64,000 nucleotides of DNA, taken from the NCBI GenBank assembly GCA_030278955.1, contig JAOANR010000002.1:7553982-7617981 (forward strand), given 5' to 3'. The notes beneath the pieces were generated by a model. It was given only the letters and a program-made list of their open reading frames with translations. It made no database searches and had not been told where the DNA came from. This document shows positions 35,864-47,675 of the stretch, in pieces. Origin of the DNA: Hygrophila difformis. Its lineage: Eukaryota > Streptophyta > Magnoliopsida > Lamiales > Acanthaceae. The position numbers and the translations under genes are program-made. How positions within the stretch are numbered: the first letter of the stretch is position 1; the number at the start of each line of letters is the position of its first letter.

Positions 35864-37092
35864 ATCTCTCCCCCTTAGGATCATTTCGCCCCCGAAATGC
35901 ATAATCAACCACATGATCATCAATGAACAATCAAGGGAAAAATGTTACTTCTTTATGAGAAGTAAAAATTAAAGTCTGGCTACTTCAGTTTCATACGCTC
36001 CCCAGTTTCTTTAAGTAGCATATTCAGCTCCGTGTCTAGACCACAACACCTTAACCATCAACATGGTTTTATTCATCGGAACCTCATCATTTGTATCAAT
36101 CACCCGATCTGGAACTCCTCGAACTTAAGACTAGCATCCAATTCAACTTTATCAAGCTGAATGATCTTAGCTGGATCAAAAAAAAAATTTCCTGAGTTGG
36201 GAAGTATAGAACATATCATGGGCTCGTCCCACTTCAGCTGGCAAAATCACCCTATAAGCCACTTTACCAACTCTCTCCACAATCTCAAAGGATCCAATAT
36301 ATATCTCGGAATCAGCTTGGCTTCTTACTAAACAGGCGTACCCCTTTCAGAGGCGATACCCGCAAAAATACGCTATCACCAACCTCAAACTCCACATCTC
36401 GACGAGCTAAATCAGCATAGCTCCACTGTCTGTCCTGAACCTCTTTCATTCGATCCCTGATGATCTTCACCAACTCGATTGTCTGCTCAATCATCTCAGG
36501 ACCCACATTTACCGGATCTGCTAGATCATTCCAGCACAAGTGACTCATGCACTTCCTCCTATACCGTGCCACTAGATTTCCAAAACATGAACTACCGCTG
36601 CCGTCTTCAAATCATGCGTCGGTAGTTCTACTGATTACATTCTCATTATGTATTAACACACCACCCAAACCTTTAAGTGAGGTGTTGGTCAAAACTTCAT
36701 ACTCACCTGACTCATCAGGTAGAGTCAATACAAGTGTCTTTGTCATTTCATTCTTCCAAATTTTGAACGCTTGCTCACAATCATCATCCCATCTAAATCT
36801 GACATCGTTACACAACTATATCATCAGAGGTCTAGCAATGCTAGAAAATCCCTCGATACCTACTGTAGTAACCAACAAGATCCAAGAAACTTCGGATCTT
36901 CCCCACATTCTTCGGGACTTGCCATTTAAATACAGCTTTTACCTTAGCAGGATCAACAGACATACCATTACCGAAAATAATGTGCCCCGGAAAAGACACA
37001 CTCTCCAACCAAAATTCACATTTGGAGAGTTTAGCATACAGCTTATACTCTCACAATGTATTCAAAACTGTTCTCAAGTGACCCGTGTGACG
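35864..37092 (-). pseudogene. Family X pol remnant: RT, then integrase C-terminus, with internal deletion
   Basis: Minus strand. Reading from 37092: the RT part after the FIDD region (about 37050-36800), a chopped RNase H start (about 36815-36620, GGVL block), then at about 36590 a direct jump to the C-terminal integrase region (36572-36312, with an RMKEVQDRQWSYAD block). Next come chromodomain-like codons and the purine tract cctaagggggagagat (35879-35864). The RNase H core, integrase zinc site and catalytic triad are absent. Stops and frameshifts occur throughout. The same deletion joint is present in the plus-strand copy (about 46940). Confidence 0.85.
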
Positions 37093-37489
37093 ATTATTTG
37101 GATCATGTAAAGTAGATAATTAAATGCCCAACATGATCCCCCAATGTATGATCATGCTCCGTACTCTGTAAGAAAAAAAAAATGAACAACGGTTTTTATC
37201 AGTATTATAAAATACTGAGTAAGTCAATCCTCACATAGTAATAAAGGGGTTAGATTTTTAATAATTAAGATAAAACTTTTTGTCATGCATAAAAACATTT
37301 TATTTACCAATTTAAAAATACGAATATAATTGCATACTTTAAAGACACATTTAATTTCATAATTAAAAATTTAAGCATGGGCAATTATGTAAGACATGAT
37401 TTAAAAAAAACACGAATAGTGCCATAAGTAAATAAATAAAAATTTGAGCATTTTAAATTTTTCCCCGTTACGCCACCATCTCAACAATA

Positions 37490-37790
37490 TATCATTTAGC
37501 CGGTGATCCAGCGGCCGCAACCAATTTCAAAAGTATCATTTAGCCGGTGATCCGGCGGCCTCAGCCAATTTCATAAGTATCATATCTCATTTAGCCGGTA
37601 GCCCGGCGGCCGCAGCCTATCCGCCATACCCAGTACCACTCCGTCGAGCCTCGAGTAACCCATACGGATACACCCGAGAGGGTAGGCCCGATGGCTCTTG
37701 TAGCCAAATCCGCCATATCCAGTACCACTCCGTCGAGCCTCGAGTAACCCATACGGATACACCCGAGAGGATAGGCCCAAAAATAAGATG
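37490..37790. repeat. Two kinds of tandem repeat in LTR Y
   Basis: First, about three ~45-bp units around catttagccggtgatccggc (37490-37615). Then two ~89-bp units starting ccgccatayccagtaccact and containing cctcgagtaacccatacgg (about 37619-37790). They produce several overlapping minus-strand frames that are not genes. Confidence 0.9.
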
Positions 37791-39224
37791 CCATTTTGGC
37801 AATCTTTCGCGCGGAGTAACCATCGTCCATAAAGACACGAAATGAATAATTAGGAGGGCACCCTGCAGAGCACTCACCCCCTAATTTTATGTAACCAATG
37901 TAACCGATATCGTTTCAACTTTAGTGTAACGGGATTTTCAAAAATATAGCTTTATCATATAACAACATTTCGACCGTTTGTTTAGAAATTTCAAGATCTC
38001 ACAAGCTTAAAACCGATCGATGTCACAGTTTACGCCTTTTCAGTTTAAAAATCCATTTCTTAGGCGATTGATCTGAAATTTTCACAGTATCTCAAAAACA
38101 TCCCAATGAACAACTTTCATGTTTTGAGTTTTTCGGAAAACCGATGGGAAGCATGTCAAAAATCAAGTTTTCTACACAAATAGTATGCTGCCAGGATTCA
38201 GGTTTGACACTGTTCAAAGATTCGACCTTTTTAACATGCCAAATGGACTCCAAAAATTCTGAACATTTACAGACACATACTAAACATGATTATCTACAAC
38301 TTTTGTTTAGATCACAAAGATTAGTTCGGACTAGAAATGATAGAAATATGCTCATCAAGTTCGGTTAAGGAAATTGTCAACTTTTGAAAATTCTTTAAAA
38401 ACGCAGAATATGTCTGACACGATTTGGGGTATCAAAACTCGATGAAAATCTCTGAAATTTTTACACAGTATAGCTTAAGATCTTAGGATCAAAATCTTAG
38501 TTTTGAGTTTTTTGGTTTGAACTCTTGAAGTAGGGGTTTTGGTCCAATTCCAAATCTGTCACAGTTTCAAGTTTGACTTTTAGGGCAGGTTTGTTGGAGG
38601 CCGTTTTCGGATATCAAAACACAATGAAAATTATGAAAATTTTACAGAAGTTAGATCTATGTCTTAGGAATGTTTTTTATGTTTTGCGTTATTCCGTTTG
38701 AGCAGTTTTAGGGGTTCGAAAAATTCACACGAAAACGCTGCGCCGGGGGTTTTTCGTGTTGACAGATTTTAGAGTTTCTAAATTTCTATGTTTGGTTGCA
38801 TTTTAAGTCACCAAAACCAAGTAAGCATTAACTTACAGAGATTGTGTTCTTGAGTCGTCCTAGGGTCGTTCGGCTCGTCCAAAATCCTACGAACGGATCT
38901 ACGAAACGCAAAGTTCCCGACTTTGGCCACGAACGTATTTGCAATCAACGATTCAAGAGTTAGATTGGGGATTTGAGAGGAAAAACGAGATTGAGAACCT
39001 AAGATACTACTTACCAAAGATCTAAGCACTGTGATCCTTGATCTACACACTTCCTCGGTCGGATTTGGTTGCCGGAAGGTCACCGGAAGTTCGCCGGAAG
39101 TTCGTCGGAAAGGTGTTTTGGCTTTGGGAGAGTTTGGGATGAGGAAGGGATTTGAAAGGATGATAATGGGGTGTTGGGGGTGTATTTTGGCCATTAAAGG
39201 GACAAAAATCCGACAAGTGATCGG

Positions 39225-39331
39225 CTGCTACAGTACCCGCACGTGCTACAGTAGTGCTACAGTAGTGCTACAGTAGCGCTACAGTAGTGCTACAGTAGCC
39301 GCACGTGCTACAGTAGCCACGTGCTACAGTA
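39225..39331. repeat. CTACAGTA tandem array in LTR Y
   Basis: About nine copies of gctacagta spaced by 2-6 bases (gtagt, gtagc, gccgcacgt). This is the same core motif as in the LTR arrays of family X, on a shorter spacing. Confidence 0.92.
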
Positions 39332-39792
39332 ATATTTTTTTTATTTTAATATTAAGATTTCTTATCTTCAAAAAAAATAAAAATCATAATGTGGGAATTA
39401 TCCGTGATCGTTGGGACAATTTGATAAACTCGTTTCGAGTTGCTATCTTCCGATAAATAATTAATTCCGCTCTCTCGGAATTATTTCGGTTTTAATAATT
39501 AAATCTAATTCTTTATTTTTGGTTTTAAATTTTCGATGGCGATTTCTCGGGTATTACAATCTACCCTTCTTAAGAATCAACCCCGTCCCCGAAGTTGCGC
39601 GACTTATTGACCGATTGATTGATTGCGATTGTATCATTGTGTTTTGTTGTTTGACATTATTTGACTGAACCCAGAATTGAAATTTCCAAGTTGCCTACGT
39701 ACCCTGTGAAGGGATCAAGTCATTACGTAGTTCAAAACAATTTGAATTTGTTTATTTATTGATTTGGGACACATTATATTCGGGTTATTACA

Positions 39793-39807
39793 TCCTCCCC
39801 TCCTTAA
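39793..39807 (-). promoter_or_regulatory. Polypurine tract of element Y
   Basis: On the minus strand ttaaggaggggagga directly before the LTR start tgtaataaccc, nine bases after the pol stop codon. Confidence 0.88.
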
Positions 39808-39815
39808 GATTACAG

Positions 39816-42800
39816 TTATGTCCCCATAACTGTGGTTGCACCGTCTTGGAATAGGGTCGGGTAACGCTCCTTCATGTCGGCTTCTAACTCCCATGTCGCT
39901 GTTTCACTTTCATGGTTCGACCAAAGAACCTTGACCATTCTCACGGTTTTGTTCCTTGTTACTCTCTCCTTAACATCGAGTATTTGTACCGGAATTTCCT
40001 CATAGCTCAAGTCATCATTCAATTCAATTCCTTCCGGTTGGAGTACATGGGTCGGATCGTGCACATACTTCTTCAATTGTGATACGTGGAACACATTGTG
40101 AACTCGAGCCAATTGTGGCGGTAAAGCTAGACGATATGCTAGATTCCCGACTTTTTCTAGAATTTCATAAGGTCCTATATATCGAGGACTTAACTTTCCT
40201 CGTTTGCCAAAACGCATAACCCCCTTCATCGGTGATATCTTTAACATGACCTTATCTCCAACTTGAAATTCTAGGTCTTGTCGTCTCACATCGGCATAAC
40301 TTTTCTGACGGTCTTGGGCCGCCTTCATTTTTCCTTGAATCACTTTGATTTGCTGGGTCATATCTTCTATGAGTTGTGGTCCTACTACCACTGCCTTATC
40401 ACTCCCTTCCCAACTCAACGGACTTCGGCACCTTCGACCATACAATGCCTCGAATGGTGCCATGCCGATGCTAGCATGGTAGCTATTGTTGTAGGAAAAT
40501 TCAATTAGGGGCAAATGATTTTCCCAGCTACCCTTAAACTCTAGGACACACGCTCTCAGCATGTCCTCCAATGTTTGGATTGTTCTCTCAGTTTGTCCAT
40601 CCGTCATTGGGTGGAATGCGGTGCTCATCTTAATCTGCGTACCGAGAGCTTCTTGTAACTTGATCCAAAAGTGAGAGACAAATCTACTGTCTCTATCGGA
40701 GATAATGTCATGTGGTACCCCGTGTCTTCGTACCACATTGTCAATATACGCTCTTGCTAATTGGTCCATGGTCCAAGTGTCCTTCATTGGGATAAAAATG
40801 GCCGTCTTCGTTAGCCTATCGACAATCACCCATATCTTATTCATCCCTCTTGGTGATCGTGGTAATCCCGAAACGAAATCCATCGAGATACTATCCCACT
40901 TCAAACTCGGGATTTCCAATGGTTGCATCAATCCTAAGGGTTTTTGTCGCACGGCGTTGACCTTTTGGCACGTGAGGCATCTCGCTACAAATTCTGCCAC
41001 TTCATTCTTCATCCTCGGCCACCAGTAAATCTTCCTCAAATCCTTATATAATTTGTCGCCTCCAGGGTGAACCGAGTAAGGTGTGTTATGCCCTTCTTCC
41101 ATCAATCTTTGTTTTATCTCCACGCATTTCTGTGGTACACACCATCTTCCCTTGAAACGAATGCTTCCGTCCTCATGGATAGAAAATCCTATCGCCTTCC
41201 CGTTGGCAATGTTCACCTTAATCCTTTCCAACATTGCGTCGCCCGGTTGGGCAAATTTGATCTCGTCAAATATGGTCGATTCGACTACCATTGCGTTGAC
41301 CATTTCATTTACAGTGCCCGAATGCACTAGTTCTAAGCTCAATCTTGCCAAGTCCATATACAATGCCGGCGGAATCACCAACGAATTCGCCACATGTTGG
41401 GTCTTCCGGCTTAAGGCATCGGCTACCACGTTGGCCTTCCCTTCGTGGTAAGAAATTTCAAGATCATAGCCCTTGATTAGTTCCAACCACCTCCGTTGTC
41501 TCAGATTTAACTCCCTTTGAGTGAATATGTATTTGAGGCTTTTGTGGTCAGTGAACATCCGACACTTTCTCCCATAGAGGTAATGTCTCCATATTTTCAG
41601 AGCGAACACGACTGCCGCCAACTCCAAGTCGTGTGTCGGGTAGTTCGCTTCATGTGGTTTCAATTGACGCGATGCATATGCAATGACTCTCGATTCTTGC
41701 ATCAAAACGCATCCTAGACCTTCCTTCGAAGCGTCACTGTAAACCTCGAAGTCACCATTCTCTGATGGTAGTGCTAGTACGGGTGTACTGGTGAGTCGCT
41801 TTTTCAGTTCTTGAAATGCGGACTCACACTCACTGGTCCAGTCATATTTCACCCCTTTCTTCAACAGCTGGGTCAACGGGCGTGCGATTTTCGAGAAGTC
41901 CTTCACAAATCGCCTATAATAACCAGCTAGCCCAAGGAAGCTCCGTATTTCAGTTGGACTCGTCGGCGATACCCATTCCGTCACCGCCGAAATTTTTGCC
42001 TGATCCACTGAAACTCCAGTGGCGGATACTATGTGCCCAAGGAATGCTACTTCCTTCAACCAAAAGTCGCATTTGGATAGTTTGCCATAGAGTTGGTTCT
42101 TGCGCAAAATCCCTAACACTTGGTGCAAATGTTGGGAATGCTCCTCCTCGCTTCTCGAGTAGATCAGGATGTCGTCGATGAACACCACGATGCATTGATC
42201 TAACAATTCTATAAATACATCGTTCATGAGGTTCATGAACATTGCAGGTGCATTTGTTAACCCAAAGGATAATATTGTGAACTCGTAGTGTCCATAACGA
42301 GTTCGGAATGCCGTCTTCGGGATATCCTTCTCCGCAATCCTTAGCTGGTGATAACCGGATCGCAAGTCGATCTTTGAGAACACCGACGCCCCCTTCAATT
42401 GATCAAATAAGTCCTCAATCCTTGGTAATGGATACTTGTTCTTGATGGTCACTTGATTGAGTCCTCTGTAGTCGATGCAAAGGCGTAGTCCTCCGTCCTT
42501 CTTTTTAATAAATAAGACTGGTGCTCCCCACGGGGACGTACTTGGTCTTATGTATCCTTTCTCCAACAACTCTTCGAGTTGTTCCTTTAACTCTTTCATT
42601 TCCAGTGGCGCCATGCGGTAAGGAGCCTTTGAAACAGGTTCCGTTCCCGGAATGAGATCTATGGTGAATTTAAGATCTCTCTCAGGTGGCATACCAGGGA
42701 TGTCTTCAGGAAATACGTCCGGGTATTCTCTCACCACTGGGATGTTGTCAACCTTGCTCTCTTCCGCCTCAAGGTTGTGAACGTAGCATGCATACAACGC

Positions 42801-42917
42801 GTATCCCTTACGCATTAAGCTACGAAGCTTGAGAGCGTTAACAACCTTGTTGCTCCTCTTAGGGGATTGAGAGTAAAAGATGACTCTTTTTCCCCTACCT
42901 TTCGACAAGGTGATCTT
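39816..42917 (-). CDS. Element Y RT-RNase H-integrase-chromodomain (downstream of a stop)
   Basis: 1,034 codons open in the same frame as the upstream gag-protease, separated by one TAG (42920-42918); there is no real start here and the first TTG is at 42908. It shows an RT with FIDD (about 42190-42171), RNase H (YSDAS region, about 41740), the integrase zinc site ([10 protein letters not shown] ... CLTCQ), a complete DD35E catalytic triad and a C-terminal chromodomain-like segment ending near 39830. No other stop interrupts it. It aligns end to end with the first gypsy element at roughly 70-80% by eye and is a different family of the same clade. Confidence 0.92.
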   Translation of the reverse strand, partial: KITLSKGRGKRVIFYSQSPKRSNKVVNALKLRSLMRKGYALYACYVHNLEAEESKVDNIPVVREYPDVFPEDIPGMPPERDLKFTIDLIPGTEPVSKAPYRMAPLEMKELKEQLEELLEKGYIRPSTSPWGAPVLFIKKKDGGLRLCIDYRGLNQVTIKNKYPLPRIEDLFDQLKGASVFSKIDLRSGYHQLRIAEKDIPKTAFRTRYGHYEFTILSFGLTNAPAMFMNLMNDVFIELLDQCIVVFIDDILIYSRSEEEHSQHLHQVLGILRKNQLYGKLSKCDFWLKEVAFLGHIVSATGVSVDQAKISAVTEWVSPTSPTEIRSFLGLAGYYRRFVKDFSKIARPLTQLLKKGVKYDWTSECESAFQELKKRLTSTPVLALPSENGDFEVYSDASKEGLGCVLMQESRVIAYASRQLKPHEANYPTHDLELAAVVFALKIWRHYLYGRKCRMFTDHKSLKYIFTQRELNLRQRRWLELIKGYDLEISYHEGKANVVADALSRKTQHVANSLVIPPALYMDLARLSLELVHSGTVNEMVNAMVVESTIFDEIKFAQPGDAMLERIKVNIANGKAIGFSIHEDGSIRFKGRWCVPQKCVEIKQRLMEEGHNTPYSVHPGGDKLYKDLRKIYWWPRMKNEVAEFVARCLTCQKVNAVRQKPLGLMQPLEIPSLKWDSISMDFVSGLPRSPRGMNKIWVIVDRLTKTAIFIPMKDTWTMDQLARAYIDNVVRRHGVPHDIISDRDSRFVSHFWIKLQEALGTQIKMSTAFHPMTDGQTERTIQTLEDMLRACVLEFKGSWENHLPLIEFSYNNSYHASIGMAPFEALYGRRCRSPLSWEGSDKAVVVGPQLIEDMTQQIKVIQGKMKAAQDRQKSYADVRRQDLEFQVGDKVMLKISPMKGVMRFGKRGKLSPRYIGPYEILEKVGNLAYRLALPPQLARVHNVFHVSQLKKYVHDPTHVLQPEGIELNDDLSYEEIPVQILDVKERVTRNKTVRMVKVLWSNHESETATWELEADMKERYPTLFQDGATTVMGT

Positions 42918-44534
42918 CTACTTTTGACATTCTATCACCGCTTTATACCGGGTCAACCAATTCATTCCCAGTATAACGTCGAAGTCCCTTAAATTAAATT
43001 CTACCAAGTTTGCGAAAAATTCTATGTTCTTGATAACTATAGGAATTCCTTTATAACGTTTAGAGCATGGTACTACCTCTCCTGAAGGTAGTTGAATTTC
43101 TAAGTTAATCAGTTCGCACTTAGGTAGATCTAGTTCAGGTAAGACTCTTGATGATATAATCGAACAACTAGCTCCTGAGTCAAACAGAACTTTAAGGGGT
43201 GTACTTAAAACATGGAACGTACCTGCCATCACGTCACCCTGCATAGGCACATCTGCTTGGTTGATAACATTCAACCGCCCCATTGGCCGTCCTTGATTGC
43301 CCTGCTGATCCCGGTTCGGGTTCTGATTCTGTTGCTGATTTGGATTCTGTGGAAGGCGTTGATTTTGGTTGAAATTCTGATTTTGAGGGGGTCTGTACCC
43401 CTGATTGTTACCGTTTCGCCCATTTTGATTACGAGGCTGTACTGGCCCCGTAACCAAGTCCTCCCGCTTGGTGATGTTTTCAATTCGAGTCCGGCACTCA
43501 TTCACCCGAAGACCAAATCGACCACACCGGTAGCATGCGCCCTGTTGGGGGCATCCCCTAATCAAGTGAGGTCTCCCACATCTTGGGCATGGTGGCACAG
43601 GGTTACCCTGGAAAAAGGTTCTCCCACCATTTCCCCTATTGTTGTTCTGAGGGGGTCTGTTCAGGCCTCCCCTAAAGTTGTTTCCTCTAGAATTGTTACC
43701 GGATTGGCTATCTCTGTTCCTCTTATCTTGTCTCTGAGGTCCCCGGCTGGACTCTCCACTCATCCTCCTCTTCAGTTGTTGCACCCTTGCAACAACAACT
43801 GCACGATCATACACTGCTTGCAGGTCCGGGTAATGGACGCCAGTGATCACTTCCCGTATGGTCAAGTTCAACCCCATCTCGAATTTTTGTGTCTTCTCTA
43901 CGTCTGTCGGTACTAGTCTTGGTGCAAAGCGCACCAACTCCTTGAATCGAGTGTAATACTCTTGTACAGTCTGCCCGCCTTGTTTTAGTGACAAAAACTC
44001 CTCGTACATGGCCGCCTTCGTACTCAGGGGGTAAAATCGGTCCCTGAGCAGTTCCATCATTTCAGTCCATGAATAGGGCTCCTCGTCCTCTTGTATCTTT
44101 CCCTGGGTGGCTTGCCACCAGTCGTCTGCTTCACCTCCCAAGTAGTATGAGGCTACATGCACCTTTTCCCCTTCTGGGCACTTAACCGCGCTGAACAACT
44201 TGTCGAAGGTCCTAATCCACTCCTCTAGTTTTGCAGGGTCTTCCTCGCCGGCGAAGTGCGGCGGGTGGTATGGGTTCACAATGGCTAGGTAATTAATGCG
44301 AGCCTGTGGTGGAGGTGCCGCAACCGCTTGGCCCTGGTTCACCTGCGCGTTCCCTAGCGCAATGAGAACCTCTTCTAGAGTGCGTAGGCGATTACCCATG
44401 TTGTTTGGTATAGGGCCTGCTGGCTCTTCCTGAGCGTATACACCCACGTTTGGTATCGGCATGTCGGGTTGCCTAGGTATTTCGTTGGTATTGGGAGGAA
44501 TGGGCTGGACGCGCGGTCTCCCTCTCGGTGCCAT
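42918..44534 (-). CDS. Element Y Gag-protease
   Basis: 538 codons from ATG 44534. The retrotransposon gag core spans about residues 85-270. Two zinc knuckles follow near 320-350: the first (CX2CX4HX4C) is complete, but the second has Leu in place of the zinc-binding His (CYRCGRFGLRVNEC). After an Asn/Gln-rich linker comes the aspartic protease with DSGA at 452-455. The frame then meets TAG (42920-42918) and continues into RT without a shift. In the first gypsy element the aligned position is Gln, consistent with a C-to-T change at CAG. Confidence 0.9.
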   Translation of the reverse strand: MAPRGRPRVQPIPPNTNEIPRQPDMPIPNVGVYAQEEPAGPIPNNMGNRLRTLEEVLIALGNAQVNQGQAVAAPPPQARINYLAIVNPYHPPHFAGEEDPAKLEEWIRTFDKLFSAVKCPEGEKVHVASYYLGGEADDWWQATQGKIQEDEEPYSWTEMMELLRDRFYPLSTKAAMYEEFLSLKQGGQTVQEYYTRFKELVRFAPRLVPTDVEKTQKFEMGLNLTIREVITGVHYPDLQAVYDRAVVVARVQQLKRRMSGESSRGPQRQDKRNRDSQSGNNSRGNNFRGGLNRPPQNNNRGNGGRTFFQGNPVPPCPRCGRPHLIRGCPQQGACYRCGRFGLRVNECRTRIENITKREDLVTGPVQPRNQNGRNGNNQGYRPPQNQNFNQNQRLPQNPNQQQNQNPNRDQQGNQGRPMGRLNVINQADVPMQGDVMAGTFHVLSTPLKVLFDSGASCSIISSRVLPELDLPKCELINLEIQLPSGEVVPCSKRYKGIPIVIKNIEFFANLVEFNLRDFDVILGMNWLTRYKAVIECQK

Positions 44535-45203
44535 TCTGTTGCAAGAACAAGTGATTTAGATTTTAAGGAAAATATAATAGAGGGTTTATACAATGATTTT
44601 CTTTTAATAAGTGGTGTTAGTGGATTTCAGGGTTTTGGGTTTTAAGGTACCCTTGTTTGATTGTTATCTCTTTATTAAATACATATATGTTGTTGGGACT
44701 CGAGGTACTCGTTAATCAGTTTTATCATAAGGTTGATCACGTTCGCGTTTGGTTTGGCCATCTAATGTCGATAAGGTAGGTTAAAGTTAGAACATGTCAA
44801 ATGTAAAGTTAGGAGATACAAAAATTTAAATTTTTATGCAAGTATGCATATGCAATCCCCCAATGAGTTTTAATTTATACATGCATTTATTTATCCATGA
44901 GTTTTAAAAATAATTTATCCTCATGGATAATCTAGAAATAAGGAAAAAGGTTTGGGCCACTATATTGGGCCAAAAGTAATAAATTATTTGGGCTTAAATA
45001 AAAACAAGGGTATTGGGCCAAAATAATTGGGCTTATCATGATAATTAAATATTGAGTCAAAAATAATTAATCCTTGGGTTTAAAATATTACACTAAGTAA
45101 ATAAAATTTTTGGGCTCAAAATAATAAACATGTGGGCTTTATTTAAAAATACAGGTATTGGGCTAAAAATAATTTCTTGGGCTTCTAATGATCATACATT
45201 GGG
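44535..45203 (-). other. Leader region of element Y, 5'-truncated
   Basis: Untranslated leader upstream of gag on the minus strand. It has no long open frame, no coiled-coil frame like the first element's, and no primer-binding site. The far part repeats the words gcccaata/ggcccaat several times (44950-45185). It ends at the junction with plus-strand X sequence, at the 17-bp inverted motif. Confidence 0.6.
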
Positions 45204-47675
45204 GTGTATCCTTCTTGACTCTCTGGTTAAGAGATAAACCAGTTTCCCTGATATGGGAATTATTTTTGTCGCATTTTGTGTTGCTGTTATTGTGTTTGAT
45301 TCTGGAGTCATGTGTTCATTTGAGACTCTAAATTTCATTCGTAAGCATGGAGTAGATGCTACCATTGCTACGAATCCTTCTGCCTTAGTACTGTGCGATT
45401 CGGAAGCCTCGTGTTATTTAGTGGCTTTGCGAATTGTACAAGATCACGGAGTAGGACCGTTGGCGTCGTACCACATGCTAGTTTCTTTACCTTCGGGTGA
45501 TAATATTTGTAGTGATCATTTGGTGCAAGATGCTGTGTTGAGCATCAAGGGTCATGAATTCAGAGGGCTGACCTGGTGGTCTATAGCCTGACTGTTTTTT
45601 GACGTACTACTGGGCATGGATTGGCTGTTTTGCCATCATGCTGTGATTGATTGTGGTATTTCATGAATATCCTTTTAGGATTCTTTGGGTAAGTGTGTTT
45701 CTTACTGACATCCTTTGATTCCACCTGTTATTGGTGTGGTTTCTGTTGCTTTGTTGTGTGACTTGATATCTAGGGGTTGTTCTATTTCCCTGTGGCAAAT
45801 GAGGGATCTTCGAGAAGAAGTTCCTGCTTCTTCGAATGTCCCTGTTGTATCTGAGTTCGGGGATTTATTTCCCGATAAAATTCCTGGTCTCCCACCTCCT
45901 CGGGAGATTGATTTTACTATTGAGTTGATGCCTGGTGCAACTTCTATTTCTAAGGCTCATTATCATATGGCTCCTGTGAACTGAAGGAGTTGAAGGATCA
46001 ATTGAATAAGCTTACCAATAAGGGGTATATTCAGCCGAGTAGCTCGCCTTGAGGAGCTCATGTTTTGTTTGTTAAGAAGAATGATGGGTCGATGAGGAAG
46101 TGCATCGATTCCAGAGGTTTGTACCGAATCACGGGAAAAACAAGTATCCTTTACCTTGGATTGAGAATCTGTTTGATTAGTTGAGAGGGGCCAGTATGTT
46201 CAGTAAGATTGATTTGAGATCGGGCTACCACCAGATAAGGGTGGCGGAGGTTGATAGGCCTAAGACAGCTTTCAGGACTCGTTATGGACATTTTGAATTC
46301 ACGGTCATGCCTTTTGGTTTGACTAACGCACTAGCGATCTTCATGGATCTCATGTATAGGGTATTCCATCCCCTGCTGGATGAGTGTGTGGTTGTGTTCA
46401 TAGATGATATCCTGGTTTATTCGCCAATGCGTGAGACACACGGGTCACTAGAGGGCGGTCTTGAACGTATTGCGAGAGCATATGTTGTATGCTAAACTCT
46501 CCAAATGTGAATTTTGGTTGGAGAGTGTGTCTTTTCCGGGGCACATTGTTGCCAGTAATGGTATATCTGTTGATCCTGCCAAGGTAGAAGCTGTGTTGAA
46601 ATGGCAAGCCCCAAACATTGTGGAGGAGATACGGAGTTTCTTGGATCTTGTTAGTTACTACAGTAGGTTTATTGAGGAATTTTCTAGCATTGCTAGACCT
46701 CAGATGAGATTGTTCTGTAACGATGTTAAATTCCAGTGGGATGATGATTGTGAGCAGGCGTTCGAACTTTGGAAGAATGTAATGACAAAGGCATTTGTAT
46801 TGACTCTACCTCATGAGTCAGGTGAGTACGAAGTTTTGACCAACACCTCACTTAAAGGTTTGGGTGGTGTGTTGATGCAGAATGAGAATTGTGATCAATA
46901 GAACTACCCGACGCATGATTTGAAGACGGAAGTGGTAGTTCATGTTTTGAAAATCTAGTGGCTCCCTTTGAGGCATTGTATGGGAGAAAGTGTATGAGTC
47001 CATTATGTTGGAATGATCCAACAGATAAGGTGAATGTGGGTCCTGAGATGATTGAGCAGACAATCGAGTTGGTAAAGATCATCAGGGATCGAATGAAAGA
47101 GGTTCAGGACAGACAGTGGAGCTATGCTGATTTAGCTCGTCGAGATGTGGAGTTTGAGGTTGGTGATAGCGTATTTTTGCGGGTATCGCCTCTGAAGGCG
47201 GTACGCCTGTTTAGTAAGAAGCCAAGCTGATTCCGAGATATATATTGGATCCTATGAGATTGTGGAGAGAGTTGGTAAAGTGGCTTATAGGGTGATTTTG
47301 CCAGCTGAAGTGGGACGAGCCCATGATATGTTCTATACTTCCCAACTCAGGAAATTTTTCTGATCCAGCTAAGATCATTCAGCTTGATAAAGTTGAATTG
47401 GATGCTAGTCTTAAGTTCGAGGAGTTCCAGATCGGGTGATTGATACAAATGATGAGGTTCCGATGAATAAAACCATGTTGATGGTTAAGGTGTTGTGGTC
47501 TAGACACGGAGCTGAATATGCTACTTGAAGAAACTGGGGAGCGTATGAAACTGAAGTAGCCATACTTTAATTTTTACTTCTCATAAAGAAGTAACATTTT
47601 TCCCTTGATTGTTCATTGATGATCATGTGGTTGATTATGCATTTCGGGGGCGAAATGATCCTAAGGGGGAGAGAT
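45204..47675 (+). pseudogene. Family X protease-RT-integrase C-terminus remnant (plus strand)
   Basis: Begins in the protease region (cttcttgactctctgg, shared with 51028). The protease signature reads DSEA, not DSGA (45253-45591 frame). Protease end and linker (45715-45984), RT with FIDD (46181-46495) and the RT connection (46461-46901) follow in shifting frames with stops. At about 46940 an RNase H start (NYPTHDL) is joined straight to the integrase C-terminal block [11 protein letters not shown] (46958-47230). A chromodomain-like end (about 47440-47540) precedes the purine tract 47660-47675. The integrase catalytic core is missing, so it could not move by itself. Confidence 0.85.

Larger units (their letters stand above)
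37093..39792 (-). repeat. Truncated 3' LTR of element Y
   Basis: On the minus strand it starts tgtaataacccg next to the purine tract and runs at least 2.7 kb. A ggattgacttactcag segment near 37225 is also found late in the LTR of the first gypsy element, so little of the LTR is missing. Contains tandem repeats at 37490-37790 and a CTACAGTA array at 39225-39331. Confidence 0.8.
37093..45203 (-). mobile_element. Element Y: truncated Tekay-like gypsy
   Basis: Minus-strand chromovirus with leader (45203-44535), gag-protease (44534-42918), RT-RNase H-integrase-chromodomain (42917-39816), purine tract (39807-39793) and a 3' LTR starting at 39792 that is cut at 37093 by X sequence. The 5' LTR and primer site are missing, so the element is truncated on both sides. 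A 17-bp sequence, ccccaatgtatgatcat, lies near the left end (37139-37155) and inverted at the right end (45188-45204). No target duplication was found. Confidence 0.85.

Noticed and set aside
37580..37877. Overlapping minus-strand frames with repeated peptides
   Set aside because: They are explained by the 45-bp and 89-bp tandem repeats in LTR Y.
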